From: CAZIMM01 sp964540415
GTDB lineage: Bacteria > Bacillota > Clostridia > Oscillospirales > Acutalibacteraceae
DNA: 21,066 nucleotides
Reading direction: 5' to 3'
Assembly (NCBI GenBank): GCA_964540415.1
Contig: CAZIMM010000031.1
Coordinates: 1 to 21,066 of the forward strand
The notes beneath the pieces were generated by a model that searched no databases, was not told the origin of the DNA, and saw only the letters and a program-made list of their open reading frames with translations. Positions 8,057 to 15,551 of the stretch are shown here, piece after piece. The translations under genes were made by a program, and so were the position numbers. Within the stretch, counting starts at the first letter, position 1. The number at the start of each line of letters is the position of its first letter.

Positions 8057-8085
8057 ATAATATCACTGTTTAAGGCGGTAGTCAA
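8057..8085 (-). promoter_or_regulatory. Predicted ileS promoter
   Basis: On the - strand TTGACT (8085-8080) and TATTAT (8062-8057) are separated by exactly 17 bases, close to the sigma-A consensus. Transcription would begin near 8050, giving a leader of about 60 bases. This promoter probably drives ileS and may read on into the membrane-protein and yebC-family genes. Confidence 0.7.
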
Positions 8086-8107
8086 GTTTTTTATGCTCGG
8101 AAAAATG

Positions 8108-8220
8108 TGTACTCCGGGGAGGTTCCGGGTGCCGAGAGGATAAAGCGGGCAAAAATGCTTCGGGTGCATGCCCAGCGTGCCGGGAGTTGAATACAGCAGC
8201 CCCCGCCGGCACCCAGTTTC
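8108..8220. repeat. GC-rich segment with nested and competing inverted repeats between divergent promoters
   Basis: The gap between ileS and the rightward gene at 8310 is 320 bases. Its two ends are AT-rich promoter DNA, but the centre is strikingly GC-rich. GGGTGCCG (8127-8134) is complementary to CGGCACCC (8207-8214). GTGCCGG (8177-8183) is complementary to CCGGCAC (8206-8212), so the two pairings compete for the same bases. GGGCA (8147-8151) can also pair with TGCCC (8169-8173). No ribosome-bound ORF or known riboswitch motif was recognised. It could be a small RNA gene, a REP/MITE-like repeat or a protein-binding region. Confidence 0.45.
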
Positions 8221-8249
8221 TTAAAATATGTATTTCCATTGCTTTTTTG

Positions 8250-8278
8250 TTGATTTTGGAGCCGCGATGTGGTTTAAT
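8250..8278 (+). promoter_or_regulatory. Predicted promoter for the isomerase/serine hydrolase operon
   Basis: TTGATT (8250-8255) and TTTAAT (8273-8278) are spaced by 17 bases. The transcript would start near 8285, about 25 bases before ATG 8310. Confidence 0.55.
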
Positions 8279-8309
8279 ATAGAGCAATGATTATGAAAGG
8301 GGCTATTGT

Positions 8310-9167
8310 ATGAAAATTTCAACTCAAACCGATGTTCTCGCAAACAGGCTCGGAGATCATCGGGCGGTGGAGATCATTGCTCGCTCCGGATTCGACGCGG
8401 TTGACTATTCCATGTTTTTCCTCAACAAAAACACCGATCATCCGCTCAAAGCGGCGGACTATGAAAAATATCTGCTCTCCCTTCGCAAAACCGCGGAGGA
8501 TAACGGCGTTTGCTTCAACCAGGCTCACGCACCGTTCCCGTCTTTCAGAGCAGGAGACGACGAGTACAACCGTACGATTCTGCCGGAGCTTATCCTCAGC
8601 ATTGAGGCGGCGGGCATTCTCGGTGCACAGACGATTATTGTCCATCCTTCGGTTTACCCGGAAAACATGAAGGAGAACAATCTGGAGCTTTACAACTCCC
8701 TCGCACCCTACTGCAAGCAGTACAATGTCAAGGTCGCGCTGGAAAATATGTTCGGCTATGACCCGGTTGCAAAGCGTATATGCAAAAGCGTTTGCAGCAC
8801 AGGCAAGGAGCTTGCCGAATACGCGGACGCGCTCGACCCCGCTTATTTCACCGTCTGCCTTGATATCGGCCACGCAGGTCTTGTGGGCGAAACAGCGCAG
8901 GGAATGATCAGAGATCTGGGTCACAGCAGGCTCACCGCCCTTCACGTTCACGACAATGATTTTATCACCGACCGGCACGTTATGCCCTACCTCGGCAAGC
9001 TGGACTGGGACGCAATCACAGCGGCGCTCAAAGAAATTGATTATTCCGGCGACTTCACCCTTGAAGCAGACAATTTCACCGCGCTTTTCCCCGACGAGCT
9101 GCTTGAGGACGCGACAAAGCTGATGTTTGCAGCCGCAAAACATCTCGTGTCAAAAATCACGGACTGA
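8310..9167 (+). CDS. Sugar phosphate isomerase/epimerase-like TIM-barrel protein
   Basis: The 285-residue product matches the xylose-isomerase-like TIM barrel family (PF01261), cytoplasmic metal-dependent enzymes that isomerise or epimerise sugars, sugar acids or inositols. The metal-site residues sit in the usual order on the barrel strands: Glu145 in ALENMFG, Asp185 and His188 in LDIGHAG, His214 in HVHDND, and Glu252 in TLEAD. His113 in IIVHPS is also typical. The barrel looks complete and active. ATG 8310 is preceded by GAAAGGGG at 8295-8302. The stop codon is 15 bases before the next start, so the two genes are surely co-transcribed. The exact substrate cannot be named; the partner gene is a hydrolase, not a sugar transporter or kinase, so context does not help. 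Confidence 0.92.
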   Translation: MKISTQTDVLANRLGDHRAVEIIARSGFDAVDYSMFFLNKNTDHPLKAADYEKYLLSLRKTAEDNGVCFNQAHAPFPSFRAGDDEYNRTILPELILSIEAAGILGAQTIIVHPSVYPENMKENNLELYNSLAPYCKQYNVKVALENMFGYDPVAKRICKSVCSTGKELAEYADALDPAYFTVCLDIGHAGLVGETAQGMIRDLGHSRLTALHVHDNDFITDRHVMPYLGKLDWDAITAALKEIDYSGDFTLEADNFTALFPDELLEDATKLMFAAAKHLVSKITD

Positions 9168-9182
9168 AAGGGGAACACTGCC

Positions 9183-10661
9183 GTGAGCCCTGCAAAAAGC
9201 ATTGATCCGTCATCCGCAGTCAACTCCGGATGTATTCTAAAATTTGCGGAGCGTCTTGAAAAAAACAGGTTGAATATGCACAGCTTCATGCTGCTGCGCA
9301 ACGGGAAAACCGCTGCGGAGGGCTATTGGAAGCCGTTCTCGGAAAACAGCATTCACCGAATGTATTCGGTGAGCAAAACCTTTGTCTCCGCCGCTGCCGG
9401 AGTGCTGTGCGGCGAGGGCGAACTTTCGCTTGACGACAGGGTTTACACCTTCTTCCCCGACAAGCTTCCGGAAAATATGCATCCCTACCACCGTCTGACC
9501 ACCGTGCGCGATTTGCTGATGATGGCAACGCCGAACAGCTGCAACTCATATTCTGACAAAACAGCCGACTGGGTTGCGTCATTTTTTGCGATGACTCCGA
9601 GCCACCTGCCCGGAACAATCTTCAGCTACGATACCGCCGCGAGTCACCTTCTCGGTGTGCTCGTCGAGCGGATAACCGGAAAAAGCTTCATAGAATATCT
9701 GTATGAAAAGGTGCTGCGGTACATCGGTTTTTCCCGTGTGCCGGACTGCGTAAGGGGCTGTGACGGCTATGCCTGGGGCGGCTCCGGAGTTCTTTGCACA
9801 ACGCGCGAGCTTGCCGCCTTTGCACAGCTCTTTCTTGACGGCGGCGCACACGGCGGCAGGCAGCTGATACCGCGTGACTATGTGGAAGCGGCAACCTCAT
9901 TTCAGATTTCAAACGAAACACAGCCGCTTCAGAACTGCGGCTACAAGGGCCTCGGCTACGGCTATCAGATATGGCTCACCCGTGACGGCTCGTTCTCGTT
10001 CCTCGGAATGGGGAATCAGCTCGCCGTGTGTGTGCCGGACAAAAACCTTTTGTTTGTCTGCACTGCCGACACTCAGGGAGGAGTTGCCTCACGCGCCGCG
10101 ATTTTCGACGCGCTCTGGGATGAAATCATCGACGCTCCCGACGCTTTTGAACCCGGCAGCGCGGAAGACGACCGTGCACTCGAAAAAAAGCTTGCGAGCC
10201 TTGAAATTGCCGCTCAGCCGGGAGAAATAAGCACTCAAACCGCAGAAAAAATCAACGGTGTAACCTTCTTCACGGATGATAATCCGGCGGAAATTTCCCG
10301 GATTCGCTTTGAGCTTGACCCGGATTCCCGCAGGGGCGCGGCAGTTTATCTCACTCCGCGCGGAGAAAAGCGCCTTGAGTTCGGGCTGGGATGCGTTGTT
10401 GAAACGACATTTCCCGAAACGCACTATTACGGCAGGCAAATCGGCACACCGCTCGGCAGGGGCTACAGGTGCCTGAATACCGCGGCGTGGATTGAACCGC
10501 ACAAGCTGCTCATACGCTGCTTCATAGCCGATGATTATTTCGGGAATCTGACAGTGACCGCGTCCTTCGCACATGGCGCGGTATCTCTGCTCATGAACAA
10601 AAACGCCGAATGGTTTTTGAATGAATACACCGGCTTTGCCTGCGGCTTCCCTGCGGAATAA
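9183..10661 (+). CDS. Serine hydrolase of the beta-lactamase / PBP-like family
   Basis: The product is 492 residues and begins with a GTG codon, supported by AAAGGGG at 9167-9173, nine bases upstream and overlapping the previous stop codon. The nucleophile motif is Ser62-Val-Ser-Lys65 in MYSVSKTF. The second motif is Tyr149 in FSYDTAASHLLG, and the third is replaced by the glycine-rich turn GMGNQ (275-279). This is the PF00144 pattern shared by class C beta-lactamases, D-aminopeptidases and esterases. There is no signal peptide, so it is probably cytoplasmic and more likely an esterase or amidase than an antibiotic-inactivating enzyme. About 130 residues at the C-terminus form an extra beta-rich region I do not recognise. 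It forms an operon with the TIM-barrel gene before it. Confidence 0.92.
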   Translation: MSPAKSIDPSSAVNSGCILKFAERLEKNRLNMHSFMLLRNGKTAAEGYWKPFSENSIHRMYSVSKTFVSAAAGVLCGEGELSLDDRVYTFFPDKLPENMHPYHRLTTVRDLLMMATPNSCNSYSDKTADWVASFFAMTPSHLPGTIFSYDTAASHLLGVLVERITGKSFIEYLYEKVLRYIGFSRVPDCVRGCDGYAWGGSGVLCTTRELAAFAQLFLDGGAHGGRQLIPRDYVEAATSFQISNETQPLQNCGYKGLGYGYQIWLTRDGSFSFLGMGNQLAVCVPDKNLLFVCTADTQGGVASRAAIFDALWDEIIDAPDAFEPGSAEDDRALEKKLASLEIAAQPGEISTQTAEKINGVTFFTDDNPAEISRIRFELDPDSRRGAAVYLTPRGEKRLEFGLGCVVETTFPETHYYGRQIGTPLGRGYRCLNTAAWIEPHKLLIRCFIADDYFGNLTVTASFAHGAVSLLMNKNAEWFLNEYTGFACGFPAE

Positions 10662-10733
10662 AGCAGTTGTAATCGGAGTTCTCAGGTGACGTGCGGCTTA
10701 ATCAGACCGACACTTCTCGGGGAATCCGGACTG

Positions 10734-10762
10734 TTCCGACAGATTTGTTTTTTACATATAAA
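10734..10762 (+). promoter_or_regulatory. Possible coaE promoter and leader
   Basis: In the 191-base gap before coaE, TATAAA (10757-10762) lies 17 bases after the weak box TTCCGA (10734-10739). Downstream in the leader is a small hairpin, GCTGC (10777-10781) with GCAGC (10787-10791). The -35 match is poor, so this is tentative. Confidence 0.3.
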
Positions 10763-10852
10763 ATCAACAAGGCTGTGCTGCGAAAAGCAGCCGCTTGCCG
10801 CTCTCCGTTCGGGCAGCCGAAAATTAAAGTCACAGCTCAAGAGGTGAAACAA

Positions 10853-11464
10853 ATGACAGTTATCGGTCTGACAGGGCAGACCGGAGCCGGAAAAAGCACG
10901 GTGTCCGCCTTGCTCGGCACAAAGTACGGCTTTGCCGTGATAGACGCGGACTCGGTTGCGCGCGAAATTGTGCTGCCCGGGTCGCCCGCGCTCAAAGAGC
11001 TTTCGGCGGCGTTCGGCGAAAAAATCCTTTTGCCGGACGGCAGTCTTGACCGCGCGGCTCTTGCCGCCGATGCCTTCTCATCACCCGAAAAAAATCGTCT
11101 GCTCAAAAGCATCACGCATCCCGCTATAACCGCGCTCATCGCCGAAAAGCTCGGGCAATATGAATCGGACGGCACAAAAGCGTGCGTGATTGACGCAGCT
11201 CTCCTTTTGCAAAGCGATGCGAAGTCGCTTTGTGATTTTGTTGCCGTTGTGACCGCACCCGAGAAGGTACGCTTTGAAAGAATCGTTGCGCGCGACGGCT
11301 TGAGCCGTGAAAAGGCAGCCGAGCGGATAAATGCTCAGCCGGACGAGAGCGAATATCTTGCAGAGGCGGACGTTGTTGTCAGGAATTATCCTCCGTTTTC
11401 GGTTGAAGAAGAGACCGACAAAATTTTTGAAAAATTTCTGTCGCTTCAATCGGGCTCACAGTGA
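10853..11464 (+). CDS. coaE: Dephospho-CoA kinase
   Basis: This 203-residue cytoplasmic enzyme phosphorylates the 3'-hydroxyl of dephospho-CoA with ATP, the last step of coenzyme A synthesis. The P-loop is GQTGAGKS at residues 8-15, followed by the CoaE-typical stretch FAVIDADSVAREIV. Also typical are the later KNRLLKSITHPAI segment, the acidic VIDAALLL strand, and the C-terminal ADVVVRN. I chose ATG 10853 because AAGAGGTGA (10839-10847) precedes it and the next residues, MTVIGLTGQTGAGKST, are the expected N-terminus. An in-frame start at 10691 would add 54 unrelated residues. It is followed after 80 bases by the aminopeptidase gene on the same strand. Confidence 0.96.
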   Translation: MTVIGLTGQTGAGKSTVSALLGTKYGFAVIDADSVAREIVLPGSPALKELSAAFGEKILLPDGSLDRAALAADAFSSPEKNRLLKSITHPAITALIAEKLGQYESDGTKACVIDAALLLQSDAKSLCDFVAVVTAPEKVRFERIVARDGLSREKAAERINAQPDESEYLAEADVVVRNYPPFSVEEETDKIFEKFLSLQSGSQ

Positions 11465-11544
11465 AAAACAGCCCGGAAACAGAAGCGCGGCAAAACTTTT
11501 GGGAATGATAAATTAAAACCAATTCACGAAGGGACGAAAACAAT

Positions 11545-12933
11545 ATGAAAACCGACAGTCTGAAAGAAAAGCTTTTCAAAAAGAACGAGCACGCGGCACA
11601 GAGGATAAGCGCCGAGGAGCTGAAAGCGGCAGATGCCTTCTGCGAGGGCTACAAGCTCTTCATGAGCTCCTGCAAAACGGAGCGCGAGGCAACGGAGTTT
11701 GCCCGTGAGCTTGCCGAGGAAAGGGGCTTTGTTGAGTTTGACAAAACCCGGCACTATGCCCCGGGCGACAAGGTTTACCGTGTGAATCGCAACAAGGCGA
11801 TTATTCTTGCCGTTTTCGGTGCAAGGCCGGTGTGTGACGGAGTCCGCATTGCGGCATCGCATATTGACTCCCCGAGGCTCGACCTCAAGCCCAACCCGCT
11901 ATACGAGGACAGCGAGGAGGCTTTCTTCAAGACTCATTATTACGGCGGAATCAAAAAATACCAGTGGGTGACAATTCCGCTCGCTCTGCACGGCGTTGTC
12001 GTGCTCAAGGACGGCTCGCGTGTTAACGTGAACATCGGCGAGGAGAAGAATGACCCGAAGTTTGTTGTCACAGACCTGCTCCCGCACCTTGCAAAAGAGC
12101 AGATGAAGCGCACTCTCGAGGAGGGCATCAAGGGTGAGGAGCTGAACATCCTTGTCGGCAGCCGTCCGCTCGGTGATGACGACGGCGGCGAGCTTGTCAA
12201 GCTCAACATCATGAACATTCTCAACAAAAAATACGGCATTGTCGAGGAGGATTTTCTGAGCGCCGAGCTGGAGGCAGTTCCCGCGCTCCCCGTTGCGGAC
12301 ATCGGCTTTGACCGTAGCATGATAGGCGCTTACGGCCATGACGACAGAGTCTGCGCTTATCCGTCCCTTATGGCGGCAGTGGACTGCGGCGAGCCGGAAT
12401 ACACCGCGGTGACGGTGCTCACCGACAAAGAGGAAATCGGCAGCGAGGGCAACACAGGCCTTGTGTCGTCCTATCTTGAATTTTTCATCGCGGACCTTGC
12501 ACGCTGTCAGGGCAGCGAGGTCAGGGACGCTCTGAGCAGGAGCGAGTGCCTTTCCGCGGATGTGAACGCGGCATTTGACCCGACCTTCCCTTCGGTTTCC
12601 GAAAAGCTCAACGCTTCGTTCATCAATCACGGCGTTGTGGTGACAAAATACACAGGCTCACGCGGCAAGAGCGGCACCTCGGACGCTTCCGCCGAGTTCA
12701 TGGGCAGAATACGCTCGGTTCTCGATGATGCGGACGTGGTCTGGCAAATCGGCGAGCTCGGCAAGGTTGACGAGGGTGGCGGCGGAACGGTTGCAAAGTA
12801 TATCGCCGCGCTGGACGTGAACGTGGTGGATGTCGGCGTGCCCGTTCTTTCAATGCACGCACCGTATGAGGTGGTTTCAAAGCTCGACGTTTATATGGCT
12901 TACAAGGCCTTCCTTGCATTCTTCAAAAGCTGA
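11545..12933 (+). CDS. M18-family metallo-aminopeptidase
   Basis: The 462-residue product belongs to the M18 (aspartyl aminopeptidase/ApeA-like) group of cytoplasmic dinuclear zinc exopeptidases that remove N-terminal residues from peptides. All expected metal and catalytic residues are visible in order: His106 in ASHIDSPR, Asp266 in YGHDDRV, catalytic Glu296 and ligand Glu297 in DKEEIGSEG, Asp339 in SADVNAAFDP, and His438 in SMHAPYE. Length fits the family. ATG 11545 follows AAGGGA at 11529-11534. The 80-base gap to coaE shows no clear promoter, so it may be co-transcribed with coaE. A terminator candidate lies downstream. The preferred residue, acidic or otherwise, cannot be told by eye. 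Confidence 0.95.
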   Translation: MKTDSLKEKLFKKNEHAAQRISAEELKAADAFCEGYKLFMSSCKTEREATEFARELAEERGFVEFDKTRHYAPGDKVYRVNRNKAIILAVFGARPVCDGVRIAASHIDSPRLDLKPNPLYEDSEEAFFKTHYYGGIKKYQWVTIPLALHGVVVLKDGSRVNVNIGEEKNDPKFVVTDLLPHLAKEQMKRTLEEGIKGEELNILVGSRPLGDDDGGELVKLNIMNILNKKYGIVEEDFLSAELEAVPALPVADIGFDRSMIGAYGHDDRVCAYPSLMAAVDCGEPEYTAVTVLTDKEEIGSEGNTGLVSSYLEFFIADLARCQGSEVRDALSRSECLSADVNAAFDPTFPSVSEKLNASFINHGVVVTKYTGSRGKSGTSDASAEFMGRIRSVLDDADVVWQIGELGKVDEGGGGTVAKYIAALDVNVVDVGVPVLSMHAPYEVVSKLDVYMAYKAFLAFFKS

Positions 12934-13256
12934 CCAATCAGGCGGCACGGCGCGCGTCGGATTTTGAAAGGCATTTTCGCCTGTTCCCGAGGCAAATTCA
13001 TAATACTGTAGTGCGCGGCGGTCTGCAAACAGCGGGCTGCCGCGTTTTCACAGACAAAAAAGCAAAAAATAATTTTAAATGCAAATTATAAAGATTTTCG
13101 ATAATGATTTACTTTTTTATGTGTTTTTCCGCCTTTTCCGAATTCATTTGTATTCTTTCGCGGCGAAAAAAACCTTTATGAACCAAAATGCGACAGCCCG
13201 ATATATGACACAATAAGCGGCATCCGGCAACCACCGCAAGCCAAAAAATCTTGCAA
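12934..13256. other. Non-coding gap: terminator then AT-rich stretch
   Basis: The first part of this gap holds a small stem (AGGC 12969-12972 with GCCT 12979-12982) and the terminator hairpin at 13014-13048. From about 13060 to 13140 the DNA is strongly AT-rich. I see no ORF with a ribosome binding site and no repeat or RNA gene I can name. The gap ends in the promoter of the following gene. Confidence 0.6.
13014..13048 (+). terminator. Rho-independent terminator candidate after the aminopeptidase gene
   Basis: Bases 13014-13026 can pair without a bulge with 13032-13044 as RNA (13 pairs, three of them G-U) around the loop AAACA, followed by TTTTC. The stem is strong but the U tract is only four bases. 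Confidence 0.65.
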
Positions 13257-13285
13257 TTGACATCGCCGGACAAGTAATGTATAAT
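13257..13285 (+). promoter_or_regulatory. Perfect-consensus sigma-A-type promoter
   Basis: TTGACA (13257-13262) and TATAAT (13280-13285) are exact consensus hexamers with an optimal 17-base spacer. The transcript would begin near 13292, about 37 bases before ATG 13329. This is the best promoter in the window and predicts high expression of the secreted protein. Confidence 0.85.
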
Positions 13286-13328
13286 AACGAAGAAAATTAT
13301 TTTTTCAAAAATAAAAAGGGGGATAAAA

Positions 13329-14462
13329 ATGGAAAAAGCATCACGCAAGCTCATTTCCGTTGTTCTTTGCGCCGCGATTCTTCTCTCCTGCTTTGTGATT
13401 TCGGCAACGGCAAAGTCCGGGCAAGAGGACATTGACTATTCAACCGCACTTCCCATTTCCGTGGGCACAACAAGCGTCACAGTAAACGATTCCGACTCCA
13501 AGCTGTATAAGTTTGTTCCCGCCGACTCCGGGTACTACCGTATCAGAGCCGTCTACGGGATTGACGAATATGTTTATTTTGACTACTATGAAATTGACGA
13601 TGATTACATCACAAACGACCTCGGCTTTAATGCGAGTGAAAGCGAAAGATTCGCTCAGCTTTCGGCAAACGGTACATATTATTTTTCCTTCTACGGAGAC
13701 AAAATCGGTGAAAAAAGCATGACCTTCAGCGTCATAATCGAATATCTCGGAAATGTTCAAAGCGCCGAGTTTTTGTCACATCCTTACATGACCCTGTTTT
13801 GGGATGTCGATTGCGGCGGCGAGCCGCATGACGATGATGAATTCTGGATATGGGATGAAAGTGTCTTTTTTGATGGCAAAATTCGGATTAGCTTCTCTCT
13901 GGGCAGCACATTTGTATTTGAGGACTATGAGTTGTTGTCCTTCTTCAAAACGGAAACCGCCGCGACTCTCACCTCCTGCACAATCACTTTCTTCTTCGGC
14001 AACACCGTGCGGCTGAGCTACACCCTTCCGATAATGGAAAATCCCGTCGAGAGCATTGAAATTGTCAGAACGCCCGACAAGCTCAGCTACACCCAGTATG
14101 TTGAAGGCAACACCTATTTCCCTGACCCATACTTTTCTAACTATTATATTGCGTTCGAACCGTATTTTGATTTCACGGGCCTTCAGATCAAAATAACCTA
14201 CACAAACGGCACAACCGAAACCTTTGACGCATATGACAGCGACGGCTGCCTCCTTGAGTCCTACAAGGGCTTTGACCTCTGGTTTTGCAGCCCCGAAAGC
14301 TCGGAAGTCGGCAGCAACGAGCTTGAAGTTGAATATGCCGCGTGCACCGACTCATTCACCTACACTGTCTCCCGCGCTCCCTTCCCGGTGTATATCTTCG
14401 TTTTCCTGCAAGGGCTTGCGGAAGTTATCGGCAACTACCTTTTCACATGGTTTCTTTACTGA
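13329..14462 (+). CDS. Secreted acidic, aromatic-rich protein with Ig-like domain and C-terminal hydrophobic segment; function unknown
   Basis: The 377-residue product has a clear signal peptide (basic MEKASRK, then a hydrophobic core, cleavage probably after SATA near residue 28). Residues about 40-140 resemble a small beta-sandwich of the pre-peptidase C-terminal type (LYKFVPADSGYYRI then GTYYFSFYG). Residues about 238-335 contain FTGLQIKITYTNGTTETF, the core of bacterial Ig-like (Big_3-type) domains, interrupted by an insert rich in Tyr and Phe. The last 25 residues (from about 351) are hydrophobic and end at the C-terminus without a basic tail, so it may be membrane-held. The protein is rich in Asp, Glu, Tyr and Phe. 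ATG 13329 follows AAAAGGGGG. It is a single-gene unit with its own promoter and terminator. No catalytic motif is seen. Confidence 0.85.
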   Translation: MEKASRKLISVVLCAAILLSCFVISATAKSGQEDIDYSTALPISVGTTSVTVNDSDSKLYKFVPADSGYYRIRAVYGIDEYVYFDYYEIDDDYITNDLGFNASESERFAQLSANGTYYFSFYGDKIGEKSMTFSVIIEYLGNVQSAEFLSHPYMTLFWDVDCGGEPHDDDEFWIWDESVFFDGKIRISFSLGSTFVFEDYELLSFFKTETAATLTSCTITFFFGNTVRLSYTLPIMENPVESIEIVRTPDKLSYTQYVEGNTYFPDPYFSNYYIAFEPYFDFTGLQIKITYTNGTTETFDAYDSDGCLLESYKGFDLWFCSPESSEVGSNELEVEYAACTDSFTYTVSRAPFPVYIFVFLQGLAEVIGNYLFTWFLY

Positions 14463-14489
14463 TTCACTGATGTATTTCTGAAAACAACA

Positions 14490-14535
14490 GCGTCCCGATT
14501 CGGCTTTTGCCGTTTCGGGACGCATTCATTTTTGG
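14490..14535 (+). terminator. Rho-independent terminator after the secreted-protein gene
   Basis: GCGTCCCGA (14490-14498) pairs with TCGGGACGC (14515-14523), and an inner CGGC/GCCG stem (14501-14504 with 14509-14512) closes on TTTT. ATTCATTTTT follows. It may also stop transcription coming from the leftward operon that ends at 14634. Confidence 0.8.
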
Positions 14536-14633
14536 CGGATTCTCATTTCTGCACCGCGGTGAATTCTGCTTTCACAGCCTGAACACAGCCCGGTTGTTTC
14601 GTAATAAATCCGGTTTATACCCGGCAGGGCGTT

Positions 14634-15551
14634 TCAATAGCGCTCGTCGTCATTGTCCTGCAAAATCCTTTTGATTTCGTTGTACAGCTCCTCAAGCGAG
14701 GCAAGCTGTTTCTTTGCCGCCGCCGTCAGGTTGGGATAGCCCGAAAGGTGACGGTTTCTTTTTTCCTTACTTTCTTTTTTGCTTTTTTTCTTGCTGCTGT
14801 CCTCCCGCAGTCTTGACGGCAGACGCTTTTCAAGCTGCTCGCGGAAGCTTTCCATCTGAGGCGCCGTGCCGCTCATGAAGGAGGTGAATCTGTCGCTCTG
14901 CCGGATGACCCCCGCCTGCAGGCTCTCAAGCCTGAGCACAATTTCCGTTTTCGCCGCGGAGACAGTGTCGGACAGCTTATGGATCTTGTCCATGAACGCC
15001 TTAACATCCATTGCACTGCGTACGGCGTTGATCAGGTCAAAAACAAACACAACAAGAATTGCCCCGAGCAGCACCCAGCCGACAGAACCGGGAATGTTTT
15101 TTACGAGCTTTTCCGTCACAGGATGCACAAGGTACATGAATGCAACTGCGGCAATGCCCCAATAGAACGTATGTGTAAGGCAGATTCTGCCCTGGATGTT
15201 GAATTTTTTCCCCGAATAGTCCCACCACCGCGCGTGAAAAAGCTTTTCCATTATGACGCTCGTAATGAACTCCACAATGTCGCACAGAACCATACCCGCA
15301 ACAAACACGAGCGGCACGGAAACAGGGAACGCAAACCCGAAGATATCAACGGTTTGCGGCAGATTTTTTATCGGCGACAGGCACACGGCAAGAACTACCG
15401 CGCCGGTGCCGTAAATCGGGCATAGCGGCCCTGTCAGGAAACCGCGGTTGACCCATTTGCGCGGTCTGACCGAGCAATAGAGCGATTCAAAGAACCAGCC
15501 GACGGCACTGTAAAAAAAGAAGAAGAGTATATACTTGACAACGATGTTCAT
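14634..15551 (-). CDS. PF06541-type membrane protein (putative ABC-transporter type IV / CmpB-like)
   Basis: The 305-residue product has about five predicted membrane helices in its first 180 residues. It contains the family signature FFESLYCSVRPRKWVNRGFL followed by TGPLCPIYG, which marks the PF06541 group (putative ABC-transporter type IV; widespread in Firmicutes, function poorly known). The C-terminal 120 residues are hydrophilic and probably cytoplasmic: a likely helical or coiled-coil stretch (about 185-245), a Lys/Ser-rich basic segment (SSKKKSKKESKEKR), and a final helix ending DNDDERY. The start ATG overlaps the stop of the HD-domain gene by four bases (ATGA), so the two are translationally coupled. 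It is the last gene of a three-gene leftward operon. No transported substrate can be named. Confidence 0.9.
   Translation of the reverse strand: MNIVVKYILFFFFYSAVGWFFESLYCSVRPRKWVNRGFLTGPLCPIYGTGAVVLAVCLSPIKNLPQTVDIFGFAFPVSVPLVFVAGMVLCDIVEFITSVIMEKLFHARWWDYSGKKFNIQGRICLTHTFYWGIAAVAFMYLVHPVTEKLVKNIPGSVGWVLLGAILVVFVFDLINAVRSAMDVKAFMDKIHKLSDTVSAAKTEIVLRLESLQAGVIRQSDRFTSFMSGTAPQMESFREQLEKRLPSRLREDSSKKKSKKESKEKRNRHLSGYPNLTAAAKKQLASLEELYNEIKRILQDNDDERY

Noticed and set aside
8063..8287. 74-codon leftward ORF across the ileS/isomerase gap
   Set aside because: No ribosome binding site, it overlaps the ileS promoter, and its composition (Pro, His, Arg, Ala) reflects translation of a GC-rich structured segment.
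7990..8310. T-box riboswitch upstream of ileS
   Set aside because: No sequence resembling the conserved T-box bulge motif was found on the - strand, and the leader is too short.
8319..9143. 274-codon ORF antisense to the TIM-barrel gene
   Set aside because: The opposite strand encodes a complete enzyme with all metal ligands; this frame has no recognisable domain and is a shadow.
9183..10661. Antibiotic-resistance beta-lactamase
   Set aside because: It has the SxxK fold motif but no signal peptide and a non-standard third motif; the general serine-hydrolase label is safer.
10691..10852. N-terminal extension of coaE from an upstream ATG
   Set aside because: The extra 54 residues match nothing in the family, while the ATG at 10853 has a good ribosome binding site and the conserved N-terminus.
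11899..12630. 243-codon ORF antisense to the M18 aminopeptidase gene
   Set aside because: The aminopeptidase has all its catalytic residues in order; the antisense frame has no start signal or domain.
13090..13112. Fur-box-like sequence around GATAATGATTTAC
   Set aside because: It is only a partial match in very AT-rich DNA and is about 145 bases upstream of the nearest promoter.
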